Source of the DNA: DASUFH01 sp036274645
GTDB lineage: Bacteria; Acidobacteriota; Terriglobia; 20CM-2-55-15
DNA length: 10,392 bases
Direction of reading: 5' to 3'
Assembly: GCA_036274645.1 (NCBI GenBank)
Contig: DASUFH010000228.1
Location: 1 to 10,392, forward strand
The notes under the pieces were generated by a model. The model did no database searches and was not told the origin of the DNA. It saw only the letters and a program-made list of their open reading frames with translations. Shown here in pieces: positions 1 to 6,853 of this stretch (positions are counted from its first letter, which is position 1; every line of letters starts with the position of its first letter). The position numbers and the translations under genes were made by a program.

Positions 1-2169
1 GCGCGCCGCATTCGCTCCAGCGCCCTCGGCCTTGACCGAAGGCCTGGAAGAGCCGCGTTTCCAGCTTCCCAGTGTCTTGCCGAGCATGTCCTGGAGTTCT
101 TCCCCGGTGAGATCACCGGAGACGAGCAGCGCCGCGTTTTCGGGCGTAACGTAATCGGACCAGTAGCGGCGCAGGTCGGATTCCGTCACTGAACGAACAG
201 CCGCGTCCGTACCCAGATAGATATATCCATAAGGACTGTTCTCTCCGTTGAGCGCCAGCGTCATGACCCGGTTCGTCGTGGCGCGCGCGTCGGCCTTATC
301 CTGCGCCAGTCTCCCGAGAATGTTCTTTCGTTCTCTTTCAATTTCTTCTTCCGGAAACGCCGGATGCATGACCGCCTCCGCCAGCAGGTCCAGCCCACCG
401 TGGACTTGAGATCTGGCGCAAGTCAGGGTCAGGCTCACATATTCCTCCGCCGCGCGGGGCGTAATTTGCGCGCCGAGCTGCTCGAGCGCGTCGGAGAACT
501 GGTTGGCCGTGCGCGTGGTGGTTCCTGCGCCCAGCATATTGAGCATGAAGTTCGCCAGTCCCGGTTTGTCGACGGGATTGGCGGAGCTGCCGCCCTTCAT
601 CACCAGCTTTGCCGCAACCACCGGCCAGCCTTTCCGGTGATCGAGAATGACGTTCAATCCGCTGGATAATCTGAACGCGACGGGCGCCGGGATCGCCAGT
701 GAGGGGTCCGGTCCGGGCTCGGGCTGCTTCGCGCGCCAGGGCTCGTCCACATTGACCGATTCCGGCTTGTCGCCGGCCGCAACGGCGCCGGCCGGCACGG
801 GCTTCCCGAGATCCTGTTCACCCGGAACTCCGAACACCACGACCCGCGCGGACTTCGCGAGATACTTCGTCGCGAATGTCTGTACATCGGCCACGGTGGC
901 CTTGCGGAATCGCACGATGTCTTCGGAAAGATAGGAGGGGTTTTTCAGGTGGTGATTGTACATATTGATGCGATCGGCAACGCCATCGAATCCGCCATTG
1001 CGCTCGAGCGAAAACAGAATGCCCGTTTCAGTGGATGCCTTCGCGCGATCCAGTTCCGCGGCGGTCGGCCCACTCCTGCGGAACGCGTCCAGCTGCGCGT
1101 CAATCTCCTTCTCAATCTCGTCCAGTGTGTGACCTTCGCGCGCGGTGGCCTGAATGGTCAGCCTCGAGCCGAGCGTATACGGATCGGCATAGGCGGCGAC
1201 GTCCTGCGCAATCTGCTTGTCGTAAACCAGACTCCGGTACAGGCGGCTCGACTTGCCCTGACCAAGAATGCCGGCGGCAAGCCGGGCCTCGGCATCCCCG
1301 GGCTTGAAAATCGGCGGCGTAATCCAGGCGATGTAGATCCGCGGGAGTTCGATGTGATCCTTGACGACGACGCGGCGTTCCGAAGTGATTTCAGGTGTCG
1401 TCACGTGCACCGGCGGAACCTCCGGACCGCGCTTCAGCGGGCCAAAGTATTTTTCGACAAGCTGCCTGGTTTTCGCCGGGTCAATGTCTCCAACGATGGC
1501 AACGCTGGCGTTGTTGGGGGAGTAGTACTGCTTGTAAAACTTCCGGACGTCGGCCACCCGGGCGGACTGGATATCTTCGTGGGAACCGATGACGTCCGCG
1601 TAGTACGGATGATCTTTCGGAAACAGGGCGTGCGTGACCGCTTCGCCGACAATTCCATAAGAGCGGTTTTCAACGCTCTGACGACGCTCATTGCGCACGA
1701 CGTCCTGCTGATTCTTGAACGAGTCCGCGGTGATTTCGTCGAGGAGATAGCCCATCCGATCCGACTCCAGCCATAAGGCGGTCTCCAATTCGTTCGATGG
1801 CACGGTTTCGAAGTAATTCGTTCGGTCCTGGTCCGTAGTGCCGTTGATGTCGCTGGCGCCCACGGCTTCGAGCGTCCGGAAGTACGCGTCTTCGGGAACG
1901 TGCCTGGATTTCTGAAACATCATGTGTTCGAACAGGTGCGCGAATCCGGTGCGCCGGGGCTCCTCATTGACCGGGCCCACGTGATACCAGATGTCGATGG
2001 CGACGCGCGGTAGTCGATGGTCTTCGACCATCAGGATGTCCAGTCCGTTGGCCAGCTGGAACCTTTCGACGACAATGGACGGAATCGGGGATTCCACGGT
2101 TGTGCGTGAACACGCCGTCGCCAGAACAATGATCGCAATCACACTCGCGCATCGAACAGGAATTCTCAT
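1..2169 (-). CDS. M16 family zinc metallopeptidase, two-domain, predicted lipoprotein (3' end cut by window)
   Basis: Open from ATG at 2169 to the window edge, giving 723 residues with no stop, so the C-terminus is missing. A GGAGG (complement at 2177-2181) lies 7 nt before the ATG. Residues 1-20 form a basic, hydrophobic leader ending LATAC, so Cys20 is a plausible lipidation site (Ala at -3 is allowed but not ideal). The first M16 half carries the inverted zinc motif HLFEH (His78, Glu81, His82), with Glu161 in VVRNERRQ as the likely third ligand, followed by an M16_C-type region (SPNNASVAIVGDID, about 200 onward). A second M16 half starts near residue 490. Its equivalent of the zinc motif is NFMLN (540-544), so it is non-catalytic, as usual in the pseudo-symmetric clamshell peptidases. 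Likely role: degradation of short or unfolded peptides at the cell envelope. Homologues of this layout are usually around 900 residues (recalled, not measured). Family call is secure; substrate unknown. Confidence 0.93.
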   Translation of the reverse strand, partial: MRIPVRCASVIAIIVLATACSRTTVESPIPSIVVERFQLANGLDILMVEDHRLPRVAIDIWYHVGPVNEEPRRTGFAHLFEHMMFQKSRHVPEDAYFRTLEAVGASDINGTTDQDRTNYFETVPSNELETALWLESDRMGYLLDEITADSFKNQQDVVRNERRQSVENRSYGIVGEAVTHALFPKDHPYYADVIGSHEDIQSARVADVRKFYKQYYSPNNASVAIVGDIDPAKTRQLVEKYFGPLKRGPEVPPVHVTTPEITSERRVVVKDHIELPRIYIAWITPPIFKPGDAEARLAAGILGQGKSSRLYRSLVYDKQIAQDVAAYADPYTLGSRLTIQATAREGHTLDEIEKEIDAQLDAFRRSGPTAAELDRAKASTETGILFSLERNGGFDGVADRINMYNHHLKNPSYLSEDIVRFRKATVADVQTFATKYLAKSARVVVFGVPGEQDLGKPVPAGAVAAGDKPESVNVDEPWRAKQPEPGPDPSLAIPAPVAFRLSSGLNVILDHRKGWPVVAAKLVMKGGSSANPVDKPGLANFMLNMLGAGTTTRTANQFSDALEQLGAQITPRAAEEYVSLTLTCARSQVHGGLDLLAEAVMHPAFPEEEIERERKNILGRLAQDKADARATTNRVMTLALNGENSPYGYIYLGTDAAVRSVTESDLRRYWSDYVTPENAALLVSGDLTGEELQDMLGKTLGSWKRGSSRPSVKAEGAGANAAR

Positions 2170-2176
2170 AGGGGAG

Positions 2177-2204
2177 CCTCCGCAGAAGCGGGAAGATTGT
2201 AGCA
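2177..2204 (-). promoter_or_regulatory. Candidate extended -10 promoter and Shine-Dalgarno site for the M16 gene
   Basis: On the minus strand TGC-TACAAT (complement of 2196-2204) matches the extended -10 form TGnTATAAT with one mismatch. I see no convincing -35 at 17 nt, which extended -10 promoters can do without. Initiation near 2189 would give a leader of about 20 nt that still contains the GGAGG at 2177-2181. This would let the peptidase be transcribed apart from the upstream four-gene cluster. Prediction from sequence only. Confidence 0.45.
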
Positions 2205-2231
2205 TCCGAACCTCGCCTTCCCGTTCCACGG

Positions 2232-2250
2232 GGGGCAGAACGGCCGCCCC
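2232..2250 (-). terminator. Weak GC-rich hairpin after the VOC gene
   Basis: GGGGC (2232-2236) and GCCCC (2246-2250) can pair around a 9-nt loop, 47 nt downstream of the VOC stop codon. There is no T-run after it on the minus strand, so it is not a classical intrinsic terminator. It may only be a chance structure in GC-rich DNA or a transcript-stabilising stem. The gap 2170-2296 holds nothing else that I can see beyond this and the M16 promoter. Confidence 0.2.
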
Positions 2251-2296
2251 TGGTGAGCGCTGCCCTTGATCGTGGTGGCTGACTTCCCGCCAGATG

Positions 2297-3151
2297 TCAG
2301 GCAGGCTTCAGCTCTACCGTGATGCCGTTGTTGTCGCTGAAGCGGACGACATCGGGCTCGTCGGGCGAAGCCAGAACTTTCAGTTCCGCTTTCTCAAGGC
2401 CGGAGGTAACGGCCTGGCGGTCGAAGGGCGCGACCTTGATACAGAAGTGATCAATGCGCGGCTTCTGCCCCGCAGGAACGTTCTGGAGGCCGACGCGCGT
2501 GTTCGCTTCCAGAAGCAGCCACAGGCGATCGGGATTGCTCTGACGAGTCGTCTTGATATTCGCGCCGTACATCAGATGGTAATAAGGCAGCGACTTTTCG
2601 ATGTCGGTAACGTGGAGCAGAACGTGATCGACGCCGCGCGGCGTCACGAGACCGCCATTCCCTGTCGGCAGGTCGGAAGGAACCGCCGCCGCGACAAGTC
2701 CTGCCGGAGGCTGAAATAGCTGCAGCTCCAGCCCGTCGGGATCGGGCAGCATGCCGAACGCGCCGCCGCTTCCCGCGGAGAATCCTGCAGCCTGCAGCGC
2801 GCCGGCAACGCCCGCGCGATCGTATCGTTCCGCAAGCGCGCAATAGTGGCCGATGGAAGTCGGCCGCGTCCCCTGCGCGCCGATCGCGATGTATCCCACC
2901 TGCCGGTTCTCGGGCAAATCACCCAGCAGTATGAAATAGCGGATGCCGCCCTGGAAGGGTTGCTGATGCGCTTTCGTTTTGAAGATCTTCATATAGATCT
3001 TCGCTGCAGCCGCTGTGTCGGGAACCAGGATGTCGAGATGTTCCAGGCCGAGGTTCTTCAGAGGGAGCGCCGGCGCCGGCGCTTGAGCTGAAACGACGCG
3101 CGCCGCGCCCAGGGCCGCAACGGAAGTGAGGAATGCTCGTCTAGAGTTCAC
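2297..3151 (-). CDS. Tat-exported double VOC-domain protein (glyoxalase/extradiol dioxygenase-like fold)
   Basis: A 284-residue protein starting at GTG 3151, chosen because AGGGA lies 6 nt upstream. An in-frame GTG at 3172 (291 residues) is possible but has no ribosome site. The N-terminus has a twin-arginine signal, SRRAFL (residues 3-8), a hydrophobic stretch and an AQA cleavage site near 24, so export of a folded, perhaps metal-loaded protein is expected. Two VOC modules follow, about 31-147 and 172-284. The second keeps an H-H-E set like the ligands of extradiol dioxygenases: His176 (VDHVLL), His235 (IDHFCI), Glu280 (GITVELKP). The first has His38 and His102 and ends in DPDGLELQLF, where the acidic ligand is out of the usual register. 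It overlaps the last 11 nt of the HXXSHH gene, implying translational coupling. Fold call is strong; reaction and substrate are unknown. VOC members also include isomerases and thiol transferases. Confidence 0.85.
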   Translation of the reverse strand: MNSRRAFLTSVAALGAARVVSAQAPAPALPLKNLGLEHLDILVPDTAAAAKIYMKIFKTKAHQQPFQGGIRYFILLGDLPENRQVGYIAIGAQGTRPTSIGHYCALAERYDRAGVAGALQAAGFSAGSGGAFGMLPDPDGLELQLFQPPAGLVAAAVPSDLPTGNGGLVTPRGVDHVLLHVTDIEKSLPYYHLMYGANIKTTRQSNPDRLWLLLEANTRVGLQNVPAGQKPRIDHFCIKVAPFDRQAVTSGLEKAELKVLASPDEPDVVRFSDNNGITVELKPA

Positions 3152-4445
3152 TGATCGTCCCTGTGCTGTCACCGAACGTCTCGGCCCGGACTCCAGCCTT
3201 GTGCAGCATCGTCAGCAGCAGATTCGCGTGCGTCGTTACCTGTTGTAGCCGAATATGACGCCCACCCTTCACCCCTCCGGAAGCGCGTCCGGCGAGAATC
3301 ATCGGCAGTGGTGTGTGGTTGTGCTGGTTGCTATCGCTCATGCCGCTGCCGAACAGCACCAGAGAGTGATCGAGCAGATTGCCGGCGCCGTCACTCGTTG
3401 TCTTGAGCTTGTCCACAAACGCAGCGAACAAGCCGTGATGGTACGCGTTCAATTCGGCAAACCGGTCCATGTTGGAGCGAACGTTCGAATGGTGCGAAAG
3501 ATTGTGGAAACCATCGCGGATGTTTGTTGCTGGAAATGTCGCATTGCTGAGCTCGTGGGCCAGCATCAACGTCGAGATCCGCGTGATGTCGGCTCGAAAC
3601 GCGAGAATCTGCAGGTCGAAGAGCAACTTGATGTGTTCCTCAAAGGTCGCGGGAACACCGGCCGGCGTGTCGGGCACTTCCAGTCTGGCCGCCTTCATCT
3701 GATCTTCCGACTTGTGAATCCGCCGTTCGATTTCACGCACATCGTCGAGGTAACCCGCGAGGCGTCCACGATCGCCTGCGGGAAGTTGCGTTTTCAGGGC
3801 GTTCACCTGTTCCATCACGGAATCGAGCAGGCTTCGCGCCTGCTGCCGGCGAGCCGCCCTCTCCGCTTCGTTCGAGCCGTCGCCGAACAACTTCTCGAAG
3901 ATCACTTGCGGATTGTGCTCCATCGGTAGCGGCGAGGTTGGGGTGCGCCAGGAGATGGTGTTTCGAAATGGGCTGGTCAGCCCTCCCGGCTCAACGGTCA
4001 GTTCGATGGAAGGCAGCGGCGTTTCCTGGCCAATGGCCCTTGCGGCCACCTGATCCGCGGTTTCCCCCAGTGTTTGCCGGGCGCCTTCGTCCGGTTTGAC
4101 GGCGGACAGGAAAACGGCGGAAGACCGCGAGTGGTTTGCGGCGGCAGACGCGTCCGCTCCATAGGCTGTGGGCGCGTACGTATTGCTGATCACGTTGATG
4201 TAATCCCGGTGCGGTTCGAGGGATTTCAGAATAGGCGTGAACTCAAAGCCGGATCCTGCCGCGGCCGGTACCCACTTATCCATGGTCACGCCGTGAGGAT
4301 AAAAGATGAAGGCCAGCCGCGTCTTCGGCGCCGCGGGCGCGGATTGCGCCGGCGCCATGGATTCGAGCAGAGGCAGACCCAGCGTCACGCCGGCGCCCCG
4401 GAGGAATGTTCTTCGGGAGAGATGTTTCTTTGTGATGAAGTTCAT
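3141..4445 (-). CDS. HXXSHH-motif (DUF1552, PF07586) Tat-exported protein
   Basis: A 434-residue protein with ATG at 4445 and GGAGG (complement 4453-4457) 7 nt upstream. The N-terminus carries a clear Tat signal, SRRTFLRG (10-17), then a hydrophobic segment ending near APAQSAPA. The family hallmark is intact: HNLSHH at 314-319. Other typical blocks are FYPHGVTMDKW (48-58) and near the C-terminus VLFGSGMSDSNQHNHTPLP (363-381), followed by ILAGRASGGVKGG (383-395). That last pair resembles the GrDH...llaGgGvkgG block of DUF1501 proteins, which belong to the alkaline phosphatase superfamily, so a metal-dependent hydrolase-like fold is possible (inference). These genes habitually sit beside DUF1592/PSCyt genes, as here: the PSD gene ends 116 nt upstream. 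No biochemical function has been established for the family, to my knowledge. Identity is very secure. Confidence 0.95.
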   Translation of the reverse strand: MNFITKKHLSRRTFLRGAGVTLGLPLLESMAPAQSAPAAPKTRLAFIFYPHGVTMDKWVPAAAGSGFEFTPILKSLEPHRDYINVISNTYAPTAYGADASAAANHSRSSAVFLSAVKPDEGARQTLGETADQVAARAIGQETPLPSIELTVEPGGLTSPFRNTISWRTPTSPLPMEHNPQVIFEKLFGDGSNEAERAARRQQARSLLDSVMEQVNALKTQLPAGDRGRLAGYLDDVREIERRIHKSEDQMKAARLEVPDTPAGVPATFEEHIKLLFDLQILAFRADITRISTLMLAHELSNATFPATNIRDGFHNLSHHSNVRSNMDRFAELNAYHHGLFAAFVDKLKTTSDGAGNLLDHSLVLFGSGMSDSNQHNHTPLPMILAGRASGGVKGGRHIRLQQVTTHANLLLTMLHKAGVRAETFGDSTGTISEL

Positions 4446-4460
4446 ATGAAGTCCTCCGTC

Positions 4461-4601
4461 ATCTGCTCTATTGCTGCGCCCTGTCGGGCTTGCATTCGCA
4501 TCCGCTCATCTGTTCTATTGCTGCGCCCTGTCGGGCTTGCATTCGCATCCGCTCATCTGTTCTATTGCTGCGCTCTGTCGGGCTTGCATTCGCATCCGCT
4601 C
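4461..4601. repeat. Three tandem copies of a 47-bp repeat
   Basis: Copies lie at 4461-4507, 4508-4554 and 4555-4601, with no spacer between them. Copies 1 and 2 differ at one base (unit position 6, C/T), and copies 2 and 3 at one base (unit position 20, C/T). Each holds a short inverted repeat, GCCC-TGTC-GGGC (unit positions 18-29), extendable by TGC/GCA with a small bulge; the change in copy 3 turns one pair into a wobble. Copies 1 and 2 fill almost all of the gap between the PSD and HXXSHH genes. Copy 3 contains the PSD stop codon (4562-4564) and its last 12 sense codons. Near-identity implies recent duplication or homogenisation. It could be a local slippage expansion of the gene end or a dispersed REP-like element; the window alone cannot decide. 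Confidence 0.97.
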
Positions 4602-6853
4602 ATGCGCATCTGAAACGGCGCGCTCTTCACAATACCGAGAACGAGCGATGAGAAGCGGTAGTTGTCGGCGGCGGCCGTATGGACAATGGCGCGAACGGCC
4701 GGCATATCGTCGGTGGTCGTCGCCCGGCCCGTTGCGTAAGTCAAAAGCTTTTCGGTTGCGACGGTGACGAACGCGTCGGAACGGCTGAGCAGCGCGCGGC
4801 GAAGGCTGGCGGGCCCGTCGAGCTTCGTGCCATCAACCATCTCCCCGGTCGCATCGATCGGTGAGTGTTCATCCAGTTCCCGCCACTTTCCCACGAGATC
4901 GAAGTTTTCAAGGGAGAAGCCGATCGGGTCCATGATGCTGTGGCAGGATGCGCAGACCGACTGCGTCCGATGCAGTTCCATGCGCGCCCGCAATGTTTTC
5001 GCTTTGCCGGCGTCCGCTTTCTGATCGAGGTTTGTTTCCACGCCAGGAGGCGGATTCGGCGCGCGCGAACCCAGCAGGTTCTCGAGCACCCACTGTCCAC
5101 GTTGAACCGGCGAGGTGCGGTTCGCCGCCGACGTCACCAGCAGAATGCTTCCTTTGCCGAGCGCCCCGCGCCTGGGACTGTCGCTCCCCAGATTCACCTT
5201 GCGGAAGAAACTCCCCTTGATATTCGGTATGCCGTAATGCCGCGCGAGACGCTCGTCGACGAAGGTGTAGTCGGCGTCGATAACGTCGATAATGCTGCGG
5301 TCCTCACGCAGAATGTTTTCAAAGAACAGCTCCATCTCCCGCGCGAGGGCGAGACGCAGGTTGCCATCAAAGTCCGGAGACTCCGGCGCCGCGTTCTCCA
5401 GTTCACGTAGCCGCATCCACTGAGACGCGAAGTTATCGATCAGAGCATTCGATTTGGCGTCCGCCAGCATGCGGCGCGTTTGCTGCTCAAGGGCGCCAGG
5501 ATCGGAGAGCTTTCCGGCCATCGCAAGATCGAGCAACGTGTCGTCGGGAATGCTGCTCCAGAGAAAGAATGAAAGCCGGGTTGCGATTTCCAGATCGCTC
5601 AGCCTGTAGACAGCGCCCTCACGGGCAGTGGCAGGCGATTGTTCCATGCGGAAAAGAAACTGAGGATCGACGAGAATGCGCGCGAGAGCGCTCTGAATGC
5701 CGCTGTCGAACGAGCCCGCCAGGCGTCCTTCCTGATAGAAACGCATCAGCAGGTCGATCGAGCCGTCATTGTCGTTTACCCGGCGTCTGAACGCCCGCGT
5801 GGCGAGTGTCTGGAGAATCTTCCGGGCGCAGGGCGCCTCTTCAGCATCATTGGACGGCTGGCAGACAAAGATTCGGCGGCGGCTTGGCGTATCTCCAGGT
5901 CCCGTGGGCCGGTATGGTCCCGTTATCGTGACGCTCATACCGCGGCCGCGCGCAGGTGGAGCGCTGAAGACGCCATCCATGCCGGAGCTGTCGAATCCGG
6001 GAACGCTGGCGATGCCAATGGTGTGGGGCCCTGCAGTGATCCGGGTTCGGCCGCGGCCACGCGCAGACACGGGCGAGCCATCGATCGTCATGTCCACGCG
6101 AGAGCCGCCGGCTGTCTGGATTTGATATTCCGCATCAAGAGGGAAGTTGTGCCTGATGACCATACCGCTCTCTGTCCCCAGCGGCAAGCCATCGACATGC
6201 GCGCGTTGCGACATCCCTGCCGCCTGGTCGTACGTTACGGGAACCGGTGGCGCGGAGAGATCACCCACGGCGAGACGGCTGATTTTCATCGCAGCGGAGA
6301 CATACGATTGAATGAGCGTGGGGGATGTGCCCAGAACGTCCGCAATGTTGTCAAAGCCGGAAACCGTGCTGTCGCTCGGCAGCAGCTTCAACACGTCCAC
6401 CTGGAGATCGAGGAGGTCGCGGATGGCGTTCGCATACTCCGTCCGGTTCATGCGCTGCAAGGCGGGCGCGCCCGGGTTCGGACGCAGGGCCGCCGCGCGG
6501 TCCATTCCGCTTTCCAGCCACGCCGCAAGGTTATCGAGCGTTGCGCGAGCCGGACGCTTCATATTCTTTGGCGGCATCATGCCGGTTCGCAGTTTGCGAA
6601 TCACCGCTTCCCATGTCGGCGTGTCCTGATCGAGATGATCCAGGTCTTTGGAATCGAGGTCCAGCGAACCGGCTTTCTGCCGCGGATTGTGACACCCGGC
6701 GCAATAGTCGTTGATGGTGGCCCGCGCCTGTTGTTCGGTCATCGCGGCTGACGACGTCTGCAATTGTCCGGCGGCGTCATGCTGGACGGCTGCGACAAGC
6801 AACACCCCGGCGGCCGCAAGCGCTTTCACCGTGCGTTGGCTCAAGGCGCTCAT
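4562..6853 (-). CDS. PSCyt1/PSD-domain protein (DUF1587-1595-1592-1588-1585), c-type cytochrome-like
   Basis: A 763-residue exported protein. A Sec signal is seen at residues 1-29. Domains in order: PSCyt1-like heme site CAGCH (51-55) with MMPP (92-95) as likely axial-Met region; DUF1587/PSD3 (RMNRTEYANAIRDLL, 134-148); a compact beta region with HVDGLPLGT (219-227); DUF1595/PSD5 (PCARKILQTLATRAFRRRV, 341-359); DUF1592/PSD4 (YRLSDLEIATRLSFFLW, 416-432, to about 545); DUF1588/PSCyt3 (RRGALGKGSILLVTSAANRT, 561-580) with a second heme site CASCH (634-638) followed by MDPIGF; DUF1585/PSD2 (about 694-750). The final segment MSGCECKPDRAQQ is encoded by the tandem repeat. The start overlaps the ankyrin stop as ATGA, so translation is probably coupled; no strong Shine-Dalgarno is visible. 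The pairing with an HXXSHH gene is characteristic of the family. Two c-heme sites suggest periplasmic electron transfer; the substrate is unknown. The central beta region seems shorter than in other acidobacterial members I recall. Confidence 0.94.
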   Translation of the reverse strand: MSALSQRTVKALAAAGVLLVAAVQHDAAGQLQTSSAAMTEQQARATINDYCAGCHNPRQKAGSLDLDSKDLDHLDQDTPTWEAVIRKLRTGMMPPKNMKRPARATLDNLAAWLESGMDRAAALRPNPGAPALQRMNRTEYANAIRDLLDLQVDVLKLLPSDSTVSGFDNIADVLGTSPTLIQSYVSAAMKISRLAVGDLSAPPVPVTYDQAAGMSQRAHVDGLPLGTESGMVIRHNFPLDAEYQIQTAGGSRVDMTIDGSPVSARGRGRTRITAGPHTIGIASVPGFDSSGMDGVFSAPPARGRGMSVTITGPYRPTGPGDTPSRRRIFVCQPSNDAEEAPCARKILQTLATRAFRRRVNDNDGSIDLLMRFYQEGRLAGSFDSGIQSALARILVDPQFLFRMEQSPATAREGAVYRLSDLEIATRLSFFLWSSIPDDTLLDLAMAGKLSDPGALEQQTRRMLADAKSNALIDNFASQWMRLRELENAAPESPDFDGNLRLALAREMELFFENILREDRSIIDVIDADYTFVDERLARHYGIPNIKGSFFRKVNLGSDSPRRGALGKGSILLVTSAANRTSPVQRGQWVLENLLGSRAPNPPPGVETNLDQKADAGKAKTLRARMELHRTQSVCASCHSIMDPIGFSLENFDLVGKWRELDEHSPIDATGEMVDGTKLDGPASLRRALLSRSDAFVTVATEKLLTYATGRATTTDDMPAVRAIVHTAAADNYRFSSLVLGIVKSAPFQMRMSGCECKPDRAQQ

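Noticed and set aside
949..1776. Plus-strand open frame (275 codons) opposite the M16 gene
   Set aside because: The minus frame reads as a continuous M16 peptidase with its zinc motif; the plus frame has no recognisable feature.
4461..4601. CRISPR-like array
   Set aside because: The three units are contiguous with no variable spacers and no cas genes are present.
4471..4767. Plus-strand frame across the tandem repeat (repeating GLAFASAHLFYCCALS-type peptide)
   Set aside because: It is only the translation of the DNA repeat running into antisense of the PSD gene; no start signal or homology.
5639..6751. Long plus-strand open frame (370 codons) opposite the PSD gene
   Set aside because: Its translation shows no domain or signal and it is antisense to a well-conserved multi-domain protein; long antisense frames are common in GC-rich genes.
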